From Planctomycetaceae bacterium (GTDB taxonomy: Bacteria; Planctomycetota; Planctomycetia; Planctomycetales; Planctomycetaceae): a stretch of 7,551 bases of DNA. The DNA lies in assembly GCA_015487825.1 (NCBI GenBank), contig WFOZ01000929.1:1-7551 (forward strand), read 5' to 3'. Of the stretch, positions 1 through 5,127 are shown piece after piece. Numbering within the stretch: the first letter of the stretch is position 1; each line of letters opens with the position of its first letter. The notes beneath the pieces are model-generated. The model saw only the letters and a list, made by a program, of their open reading frames with translations, did not search any database and was not told the origin of the DNA. The translations under genes and the position numbers were made by a program.

Positions 1-987
1 CTTCAGGATGCCGGGCTGCCGATTTTGCGATCTCTGCGAATTCTGGAAGGACAGTCAAGACCGGGGCCTTTGAAGAACTCTTTGATTGGCGTTATCGAAG
101 ATGTTGAATCCGGTAACACGCTTTCCGAAGCGATGGCTCGTCAGCCTAAGGCGTTTGATAATCTGTATGTAAATATGGTTAAGGCCGGGGAAGCTGGTGG
201 TGCGTTGGAAGTTATTCTTCAGCGGCTGGCTGAGTTTAAGGAAAAGGCTCAATCTCTGAAACGAAAAGTCCAGGGGGCGATGATTTATCCCTGTGCTGTT
301 ATCACGGTTGCAGCGGGTATCGTGGGCTTCATTATGTATTGGATTATTCCAAAATTTAAGGATATTTTCATCGGCTTCGGGATCGATTTACCTGCTATCA
401 CCGTGTTGTTGATTACGATCAGCGACCTGGTGGTGAATTACTTCTATCTGATTCCGGGAATCCCGTTTGCTTTCTGGCTGATGTTGAAAATTATTCGCAA
501 GAATAAAACCGGGGCATATGTGACCGACTGGATTGCATTAAGAATTCCGATTCTGGGGATGATTCTTTCCAAGGCGACGACAGCTCGGGTTTGTCGAACA
601 CTGGGGACGTTAATTGCCTCGGGAGTTCCGATTCTTGAAGCTCTTTCGATTTCGCGGGACACGGCTGGAAATCATGTGTTCGTCAATGCTTTCAATCATA
701 TTTATTCAGCCATCCGTGAAGGGGAATCGATGGCGGTTCCGTTAAAGGAAACCCGCATCGTTGATGATATCGTTGTTAACATGGTCGATGTCGGCGAAGA
801 GACCGGGGCGTTGGATAACATGCTCTACAAGGTCGCTGATATTTATGATGAAGAAGTTGAAGTGCTTGTGGAAGGTTTAATCAACATGCTCGAACCGATC
901 ATGGTTGTTGTGCTCGGGCTGATTGTTGGTTTCATCGTTATCGCATTGTTCTACCCTCTGATTCAGTTGATGAACGATTTGAGTTAA
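1..987 (+). CDS. gspF: GspF/PilC-family inner-membrane platform protein, 5'-truncated by window edge
   Basis: This is the polytopic inner-membrane platform protein of a type II secretion or type IV pilus machine, which links the assembly ATPase to the growing (pseudo)pilus. The frame is open from base 1 (L-Q-D-A-G-L-P-I-L-R), so 328 residues are visible and about 70-80 N-terminal residues of a usual ~400-residue protein are missing. Both T2SSF repeats can be seen. The first starts at the window edge and includes a VKAGEAGGALE segment. The second begins near residue 193 (TARVCRTLGTLIASGVPILEAL) and includes VDVGEETGALDNML. Hydrophobic segments lie at about residues 94-118, 135-165 and 298-323, the expected three-helix topology, and the ELVEP-type turn is present as LEPIMVVV. 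The TTG at 25 is internal and is not a start. It is the first gene of a run of pseudopilins, which favours a Gsp rather than a bacterial-pilus motor role, but PilC cannot be excluded by sequence alone. Confidence 0.93.
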   Translation, partial: LQDAGLPILRSLRILEGQSRPGPLKNSLIGVIEDVESGNTLSEAMARQPKAFDNLYVNMVKAGEAGGALEVILQRLAEFKEKAQSLKRKVQGAMIYPCAVITVAAGIVGFIMYWIIPKFKDIFIGFGIDLPAITVLLITISDLVVNYFYLIPGIPFAFWLMLKIIRKNKTGAYVTDWIALRIPILGMILSKATTARVCRTLGTLIASGVPILEALSISRDTAGNHVFVNAFNHIYSAIREGESMAVPLKETRIVDDIVVNMVDVGEETGALDNMLYKVADIYDEEVEVLVEGLINMLEPIMVVVLGLIVGFIVIALFYPLIQLMNDLS

Positions 988-1001
988 TTGTGAATTTGAT
1001 T

Positions 1002-1033
1002 GGTAACCCGTGCCTGTCGTGGCACGGATTACC
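1002..1033 (+). terminator. Strong hairpin after gspF (terminator- or attenuator-like)
   Basis: Two 13-nt arms (1002-1014 and 1021-1033) are complementary at 12 of 13 positions, with a single C/A mismatch, and enclose a six-base loop TGTCGT. The stem begins 14 bases after the gspF stop codon. The following bases (TGAAGTTTCTTTCC) are only modestly T-rich, so it is not a textbook intrinsic terminator. It could reduce read-through into the pseudopilin genes or protect the 3' end of a processed gspF mRNA, allowing more pseudopilin than platform protein. The structure is directly visible; the function is inference. Confidence 0.5.
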
Positions 1034-1104
1034 TGAAGTTTCTTTCCTGGTGAATAGAATCTTACAACTACAAACATTCTGGGCTTATACGAAGGAGAAG
1101 TGAT

Positions 1105-1947
1105 ATGCATCGCGCCCAACGCATGCAGTCTGGCCAGCAAAACCGAGCGGCCGGCTTCACACTGATTGAACTACTGGTCGTGATCAGCATTATCGCGTTA
1201 TTGACGGCGTTGCTGTTGGGAGGGATCCAGTCCGCGAGGCTCGCTGTCGCTAATGCCAAAGCTGCCAACGAGCTCAACAGTATCAGTACAGGTTTGGCTC
1301 AGTTCCATTCTGAATTCGGAATGTATCCGCCCAGCAGTATTACGTTGTATGAGACTGCAGCTGACTGGTCTACTGATGTGAGAAGTCAGTCGTTGATTCG
1401 AAAGCTTTGGCCCAGTTTTAACTTTGGAATTGATCGAGACATCAATGGAGATGGAGATACGACCGATACGTTCGAACTGGATGGTCGTGAGTGTATCGTC
1501 TTCTTCCTGGGAGGGATGATGAAAGGGGGAGGAGCATTTGGCTTTGCCAAGAATCCAGCGAATCCGTTCAGTCGCAACGGAGATAATCGCATCGGTCCTT
1601 TCCATGAATTTGTTCCCAATCGTTTTGTCGATACCGATGCAACTCCCGATGGAATGATGGAATATCTCGATACGTACTCCGGACAGATAACGCCGATTCT
1701 CTATCTGAGCAGCTACGATGGACGTGGCTACCGTTCAGCGGACGTTACGCCTTTCCTGGCAAATGGTGTTTATCGTCAGGGGAGTGCAACCGGTTCCGCC
1801 TGGAAGAGTAAGACATTTCAGTTAATTTCTCCCGGTCAGGATACTATCTACGGTACCGGTGGCTGGTACGATCCGGATGGAGCAGGTGCAATTTCTGTTG
1901 ATGATGAAGATAACATTACGAATTTCAGTTCAAGTAGATTGAAATAG
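1105..1947 (+). CDS. gspG: GspG-like major pseudopilin (prepilin-type N-terminal cleavage/methylation protein)
   Basis: A 280-residue pseudopilin, probably the major subunit of the periplasmic pseudopilus. The ATG at 1105 is preceded by AAGGAG at 1092-1097 with a 7-nt gap, a good ribosome-binding site. The leader is 17 residues and ends at A-A-G, giving cleavage G17/F18 in GFTLIELLVV with Glu22 at +5; a hydrophobic helix follows to about residue 41. A long amphipathic region (ARLAVANAKAANELNSISTGLAQFHSEFG) and YPPSS match the GspG fold. An EF-hand-like loop, D112-I-N-G-D-G-D118, sits mid-protein. The C-terminal ISPGQDTIYGTGG (241-253) and VDDEDNITNF (265-274) resemble the calcium-binding end of GspG (S-x-G-x-D-G ... 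DADI-x-N/S-W). It is about twice the length of a typical ~140-residue GspG, owing to an enlarged middle region. It lies 117 nt after gspF, in canonical F-G order. The class is secure; exact equivalence to GspG is likely but shared with the next gene. Confidence 0.9.
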   Translation: MHRAQRMQSGQQNRAAGFTLIELLVVISIIALLTALLLGGIQSARLAVANAKAANELNSISTGLAQFHSEFGMYPPSSITLYETAADWSTDVRSQSLIRKLWPSFNFGIDRDINGDGDTTDTFELDGRECIVFFLGGMMKGGGAFGFAKNPANPFSRNGDNRIGPFHEFVPNRFVDTDATPDGMMEYLDTYSGQITPILYLSSYDGRGYRSADVTPFLANGVYRQGSATGSAWKSKTFQLISPGQDTIYGTGGWYDPDGAGAISVDDEDNITNFSSSRLK

Positions 1948-2024
1948 TTGCTTGCTGAGGGCAGGGACCGCTACGGATTGATTGAAGAGTTGGTATTGTT
2001 GATGGGCCGTGGGATGGATGAGAA

Positions 2025-3296
2025 ATGATGGGAAATCGAAACGTGAAAAATCAGGTCTGTAGGGTCCGCTGTGCGGACCGCGTCTTGAAGAATGATCCCC
2101 CATTATGGTCCGCACAGCGGACCCTACGAGCTGGTTTCTCGATGATCGAACTGCTTGTCGTCGTCGGGATTATCATCGCATTGGCGGCGATGTTGTTTTC
2201 GGTCTTGGGGCGGACGATGACCAATGCCCGCATCAAGGCAACTCGTGTTACCATCATGAAGATCAATACTATTCTTAAGCAGCAACGTACAGAGTTTGAG
2301 CAGGCAGAAACAAAAAATCAGACCTACCCGCAAAAATCGACTTTCGGTGGATTTGGGGAGCCGACGGCTGAGAAGTTATATGCAAAGAAGCTTCGATTAA
2401 AACAGGCATTTCCACAACGATTTGAAGATCTCGTCGGACCGGATGGAGTTGCAGGGCAGTTTGACAGGTCAAGTGTCGGCTTTGATGAAGATGGTGATGG
2501 TAACACCGATTGGGAAAATCTGGGAGGCGTTTCCCGACCCGACCTGGAAGAATTCGGTCAGGTGATGTCTTCCAGCGGAACTTTTTCTGATGATTCAACC
2601 ATTGGAAAACTGATCGCTACAAAAATTGCTTCCGGGGAATTCAATAAGAGTCTGCATGTCCCGGCAACTGAAAGTGCGGAACTGCTTTATCTGACAATCA
2701 CCAGCAGTTCGTTCGGTGTAACAACCGCGGATGATGGAGAGTTCAGTGCGAAAGAGATTGCAGATACTGATGGTGATGGTCTGATGGAATTTGTTGATGC
2801 GTGGGGAAACCCGTTGCGATTCTATCGCTGGCCGACACGGTTGATCCGTCCGGATATGGACCTGTCAGATAACTCTATCAACCCTGATTTATCAAATGGC
2901 GGGTCCAGGACAGAATATTGGAACCTGGTTTCTTCGGTGAAGTTGGATCAGTCAACCCGTGAAACTGATCCCGATGACGTGACTCGCAAAATGTACGATG
3001 TCATCATCAAAAAAGCAAAATTGAGTGGGCAGTCTGCGGAGTACTATTTTCATGAAGGCGATGCAGATGTAGATGGGATAGGAGATTCGGGTCGTTTGTG
3101 GTCTACGTTTCATACACCATACACGTATCACTCCTTCTTAATTATTTCAGCAGGTCAGGATGGGGAGTTGGGGTTATTGGAACCATTTAATATCGGTCAG
3201 TTCGGGCATCTGGCACAGCCGACTCAGGCGACGCTGGATAACCCCAACGAGAGTTCGCTTGTTGATAATATTTCGAATTTGAAATCAGAAGAATAA
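2025..3296 (+). CDS. Second large GspG-like pseudopilin with repeat-derived leader
   Basis: A 423-residue prepilin-type protein. Its cleavage site is A-G37/F38 in RAGFSMIELLVVVGII with Glu42 at +5, followed by a hydrophobic helix to about residue 58 and a basic/amphipathic stretch (TNARIKATRVTIMKINTILKQQ). Three Asp/Gly loops suggest calcium binding: D154-E-D-G-D-G-N-T-D162, D247-T-D-G-D-G252, and D346-A-D-V-D-G-I-G-D354. The second runs straight into FVDAWGNPLRFYRWPTRL (256-273), a phrase I associate with planctomycete pseudopilins. The C-terminal IISAGQDGELGLLEP (373-387) is the G-type ending. The leader is unusually long (37 residues), and its residues 12-35 are encoded by a palindromic repeat element. 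ATG 2025 and ATG 2028 are adjacent; upstream is only a weak GGATGAG, so the start is less certain than the frame. GTG 2043 is an alternative; a TTG at 2085 lies inside the repeat and has no Shine-Dalgarno sequence. It starts 77 nt after the previous gene and is probably co-transcribed. Confidence 0.88.
   Translation: MMGNRNVKNQVCRVRCADRVLKNDPPLWSAQRTLRAGFSMIELLVVVGIIIALAAMLFSVLGRTMTNARIKATRVTIMKINTILKQQRTEFEQAETKNQTYPQKSTFGGFGEPTAEKLYAKKLRLKQAFPQRFEDLVGPDGVAGQFDRSSVGFDEDGDGNTDWENLGGVSRPDLEEFGQVMSSSGTFSDDSTIGKLIATKIASGEFNKSLHVPATESAELLYLTITSSSFGVTTADDGEFSAKEIADTDGDGLMEFVDAWGNPLRFYRWPTRLIRPDMDLSDNSINPDLSNGGSRTEYWNLVSSVKLDQSTRETDPDDVTRKMYDVIIKKAKLSGQSAEYYFHEGDADVDGIGDSGRLWSTFHTPYTYHSFLIISAGQDGELGLLEPFNIGQFGHLAQPTQATLDNPNESSLVDNISNLKSEE
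2059..2127. repeat. Nested palindromic (REP/BIME-like) element inside a pseudopilin leader
   Basis: Two perfect 21-nt inverted arms (2059-2079 and 2107-2127) flank a 27-nt centre. Each arm is itself a small hairpin, GGTCCGC-TGT-GCGGACC (2063-2079 and, inverted, 2107-2123). The structure can therefore fold as one long stem or two short ones, as in paired REP/BIME elements. The whole 69-nt unit lies in the reading frame of the second pseudopilin and encodes leader residues 12-35, ending two codons before the prepilin cleavage site. The symmetry and location are read directly from the sequence. Assignment to a mobile REP or MITE family, and dependence on a RAYT-type transposase elsewhere in the genome, are inference. 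Confidence 0.85.
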
Positions 3297-3337
3297 CAGG
3301 TGGATGTAGGTGGGACTTACAAAACATCTATCATTTT

Positions 3338-3368
3338 GGACTGTTAACCGGGCCTTTGTTAACAGTTC
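3338..3368 (+). promoter_or_regulatory. Intercistronic hairpin before the GspH-like gene
   Basis: ACTGTTAAC (3340-3348) and GTTAACAGT (3358-3366) form nine perfect pairs around a nine-base loop. A G·T and a G-C pair extend the stem to 3338/3368. The 99-nt gap contains nothing else of note. There is no T-run directly after the stem, so an intrinsic terminator is unlikely; a processing or stabilising mRNA hairpin, or a binding site for a dimeric protein, are alternatives. The two GTTAAC motifs are themselves palindromic. Function is not established. Confidence 0.4.
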
Positions 3369-3382
3369 CCGTTTTGCTGCAC

Positions 3383-3387
3383 AGAGG
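3383..3387 (+). promoter_or_regulatory. Ribosome-binding site supporting start at 3396
   Basis: AGAGG lies 8 nt upstream of ATG 3396. It favours the long 28-residue leader of the GspH-like protein. The competing in-frame ATG at 3462 would give a compact six-residue leader (MKRREA) and has only GAGAAG nearby. Both choices give the same mature protein, because cleavage falls at A28/F29. Confidence 0.55.
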
Positions 3388-3395
3388 TTGTATCG

Positions 3396-4742
3396 ATGAA
3401 TGCAGAGATAAAACGACCGAACCGGATTCATAAAACAATGGGCCGAGTGAATGAGAAGCCGATGAAACGCCGTGAAGCTTTTACACTGATTGAGTTGTTG
3501 GTGGCGATTACAATTTTCGTCATCCTGACGATCTTGACGCTCGGTGCGTTCAATCTGAATATCGGCAGCGAGCGTGTCCGCTCGGCCTCTCGACAGATTC
3601 AGGCAATGCTGGAAGGGGCCAAAACCCGTGCGTTCAAGTACCAGAAGCCGGTAGGTGTTCGTTTTATTCTGGACGAGGATTTTCCGGGAGAAATTTCAGG
3701 CATGATGTACGTGACCGGGCAATCTAACCCGGCTGGCGGAAGTTACGAAACGGGGTCTTTGCGTTATATCGATACCGATGGCGATACAACAACTGCTGAG
3801 GCGATCCAGTTTGCCAATGTTTCGGGGAATACAGGTATTTCCTGGAGTGCCTTGAAAAATAGAGGCCAGATTCAGGCAGGAGTAAAAATACGCATACCGG
3901 CCAAAACCGGCAAATGGTATACCGTTTCTTCAGTCAATTTTTTAGCTGATACAAATCAGTCAATCATGCAACTGACGGAAGCCTTGCTGGATGTAACTTA
4001 TGCAGCTCCGGCAGGAGCGAACTACACACAACGGGCAAAGCCGGTAACTTATGAACTTGACCTTTCCACGGTGATGGGGCCGTTGTCCGGGGAAGAGCCG
4101 GTATCGTTGCCCAAGGGAATCATCATTGATCTGAAAAGTAGTAAGGTGCCAAGAAACTGGAATGTCAATCGCTGGATTCCGGGAAAGCAGTATGCGGTCG
4201 GTGACTGGGTTGTGGGGATTTCAAGTGCCGGCTTACGTGTCTTCAGAGCAGAAAATGCAGGGTTCGCCGGTAACAGTTTAGATGATGAACCAGCCTGGCC
4301 ACAGTTGGTAAACACCTCGGTTACCGGTGTCGGGACTCCCGCGATTACGTGGCGATGTTTTGAAGTACCTCGATTCGATATCGTTTTCACGCCACAGGGA
4401 ACGGTGATGGGGCCGGTTGTTGCAGAGGGGTTACTTCATTTTACGCTGGCTGAAACTCGCGACACTCGTGCAATTTTTGAAAATGATCCGACAACGACTC
4501 CTGCCGGGCAGACGACTATTGGAGTGCCTGTTTGGGATTTACGGGATCACGATGGGGATGGCGATAAGCCGGAGCATATCGGTTCGTTTCGAGTAATTAC
4601 TATTTTTCCCGCGAGCGGTTCGGTAAACGTCAGCCCGGTTGATCAGACCGATGTGAGAAACAACAGTAGCGGTGCAGCAACGCCGGATGACTTTGCAGAC
4701 AGTATTTTTCGCTACGCTATTGAAGGGGCAACAGCGAAGTAG
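3396..4742 (+). CDS. gspH: GspH/FimT-like minor pseudopilin with inserted Trp-rich module
   Basis: A 448-residue prepilin-type protein. The site is REA28/F29 in AFTLIELLVAITIF, with Glu33 at +5 and Ala rather than the usual Gly at -1; the hydrophobic helix runs to about residue 52. The following RVRSASRQIQAMLEGAKTRAFKYQKPVGVRF (60-90) is the GspH/FimT signature (conserved R..A..L..A...A....PV). The C-terminal half has RFDIVFTPQGTVMGP and LLHFTLAETRDTR, a typical beta-strand pair of this family. Between LPKGIIIDL and RFDIVFTPQG lies an extra segment of about 70 residues (about 255-323), described separately. Asp/Gly loops occur at D126-T-D-G-D130 and D384-H-D-G-D-G-D390. It is more than twice the usual length of GspH (about 150-200 residues). 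Start 3396 has an AGAGG site; ATG 3462 is an in-frame alternative. Its place after the G-like genes and before the I- and J-like genes fits gsp order and a tip or adaptor role. Confidence 0.87.
   Translation: MNAEIKRPNRIHKTMGRVNEKPMKRREAFTLIELLVAITIFVILTILTLGAFNLNIGSERVRSASRQIQAMLEGAKTRAFKYQKPVGVRFILDEDFPGEISGMMYVTGQSNPAGGSYETGSLRYIDTDGDTTTAEAIQFANVSGNTGISWSALKNRGQIQAGVKIRIPAKTGKWYTVSSVNFLADTNQSIMQLTEALLDVTYAAPAGANYTQRAKPVTYELDLSTVMGPLSGEEPVSLPKGIIIDLKSSKVPRNWNVNRWIPGKQYAVGDWVVGISSAGLRVFRAENAGFAGNSLDDEPAWPQLVNTSVTGVGTPAITWRCFEVPRFDIVFTPQGTVMGPVVAEGLLHFTLAETRDTRAIFENDPTTTPAGQTTIGVPVWDLRDHDGDGDKPEHIGSFRVITIFPASGSVNVSPVDQTDVRNNSSGAATPDDFADSIFRYAIEGATAK
4158..4364 (+). other. Inserted CBM5/12- or phage-fibre-like module within the GspH-like protein
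   Basis: Residues about 255-323 of the GspH-like protein have the spacing W260-x5-Y266-x2-G269-D270-x-V272, then VFRAENAGFAG, then D-E-P299-A-W301-P, then AITW319. This resembles the start of chitin-binding modules of the CBM5/12 type (W-x5-Y-x2-GD-x-V ... Y-x-A) and the W..Y..GD.V ... P.WP ... ITW repeat found in many phage tail and fibre proteins. It interrupts the GspH beta domain between two recognisable strands. The pattern is visible; the homology and any sugar-binding role are inference. Confidence 0.5.
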
Positions 4743-4755
4743 TCAAAAAAGTGTT

Positions 4756-4925
4756 TCACGCAAAGACGGGGAGACGCAAAGAAGAAAAGAAGAAAAGAAG
4801 AAAAATTGTAGCTATTCAGTGATGAGTAGTTACGAAAAATTTAAGAAGGTTGGTTTTGAGGAAGATGTTTTTGTTGTCAATAAAAGTATGAGTTGAATCC
4901 TTTGCGTCTCCGCGTCTTTGCGTGA
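4756..4925. repeat. MITE-like inverted-repeat element ('cgcaaagacg' family)
   Basis: The arms 4756-4781 and 4900-4925 are inverted copies matching at 25 of 26 positions (one mismatch), with weaker similarity continuing outward. They contain repeated CGCAAAGACG-type words and flank a 118-nt centre that is A/G-rich on one side and T-rich on the other. The left arm lies 13 nt beyond the stop of the GspH-like gene. From general knowledge, repeats of this kind occur in planctomycetes and other phyla, often beside GxxExxY-type small genes, and translate as SRKD-ETQRRKE. No such gene is inside here, so this would be a non-autonomous or decayed copy. I see no clear target-site duplication. Confidence 0.75.
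4781..4804 (+). repeat. Tandem octamer GAAGAAAA x3
   Basis: Three exact tandem copies of GAAGAAAA sit immediately inside the left arm of the inverted-repeat element. They form a purine-only tract prone to slipped-strand length change. There is no sign that it is translated. Confidence 0.8.
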
Positions 4926-4954
4926 GACCTTTTTAAGAGTAGTGCCTTTTCAGG

Positions 4955-5037
4955 CCTTAAATTGGGGGGGGGTTGAGTATTGTTGGTCCGTGCTCCGTTG
5001 TCGCACTATCCGATGGAATCGACCCCAAAATTAAGGA
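4955..5037. repeat. Second imperfect inverted repeat with G9 tract
   Basis: CCTTAAATTGGGG (starting 4955) and CCCCAAAATTAAGG (5024-5037) are near-complementary ends, and partial matching continues inward (GGGGTTGAGT against GGGGTCGATT) and outward (TTCA on both sides). The left copy carries nine G in a row (4964-4972), which breaks the register. The centre of about 50 nt has no gene. This looks like a different short palindromic element from its neighbour, lying about 30 nt downstream of it. Element identity is inference. Confidence 0.5.
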
Positions 5038-5063
5038 TTGAAGACGCAGTAGTTTTAGATTTG

Positions 5064-5091
5064 TTTCGATTTTCGATTTTCGGATTTCGAA
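5064..5091 (+). repeat. Degenerate heptamer tandem repeat TTTTCGA x4
   Basis: Four consecutive 7-base units (GTTTCGA, TTTTCGA, TTTTCGG, ATTTCGA) form an AT-rich tract about 40 nt upstream of the GspI-like gene. One forward frame would read FRFSIFGFRI, but no gene context supports translation. Confidence 0.7.
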
Positions 5092-5115
5092 TTTTTACGG
5101 TTGGGTCACCGCACT

Positions 5116-5119
5116 GGAG
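5116..5119 (+). promoter_or_regulatory. Ribosome-binding site choosing ATG 5128
   Basis: GGAG lies 8 nt upstream of ATG 5128. This favours ATG 5128 over the in-frame TTG at 5101 and over ATG 5146, which lacks a comparable site. Confidence 0.6.
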
Positions 5120-5127
5120 CGGTTGTT

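Larger units (their letters stand above)
4743..5127. other. Repeat-rich 385-nt gap inside the pseudopilin operon
   Basis: No convincing gene lies between the H-like and I-like genes. The gap is a stack of repeats: an inverted-repeat element (4756-4925) with an octamer tandem repeat in it, a second imperfect inverted repeat with a G9 tract (4955-5037), and a heptamer tandem repeat (5064-5091). Then follows a short leader with GGAG before ATG 5128. Every other gap in the cluster is 117 nt or less, so the expansion looks like accumulated insertions. I see no clear sigma-70-type promoter or intrinsic terminator. Confidence 0.7.

Noticed and set aside
1062..1091. TTACAA ... TATACG as a promoter for the GspG-like gene
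   Set aside because: Spacing is plausible (18 nt), but the -35 matches only three of six consensus positions and transcription would begin within the Shine-Dalgarno sequence. Too weak to annotate.
1198..1605. 135-codon antisense frame across the GspG-like gene
   Set aside because: It lies wholly opposite a strongly supported gene, has no family features and no independent start signal; it is a coding-strand shadow, as are the other minus-strand frames.
4672..4896. 74-codon forward open frame overlapping the GspH-like 3' end
   Set aside because: It starts inside the GspH-like gene in another frame and then runs through the inverted-repeat arm and purine tandem repeat, giving low-complexity SRKD-ETQRRKEEKKK sequence. 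No ribosome-binding site or family match.
4822..4896. 24-codon frame (MSSYEKFKKVGF...) in the centre of the inverted-repeat element
   Set aside because: No Shine-Dalgarno sequence, very short and of no recognised family; most likely chance or a decayed remnant.
4754..5091. CRISPR array
   Set aside because: Repeats are inverted or tandem without regular spacers, and no cas gene is present.
5101..5127. Upstream TTG start for the GspI-like protein
   Set aside because: In frame, but ATG 5128 has GGAG at the right spacing, and the extension (GHRTGAVV) adds nothing recognisable.
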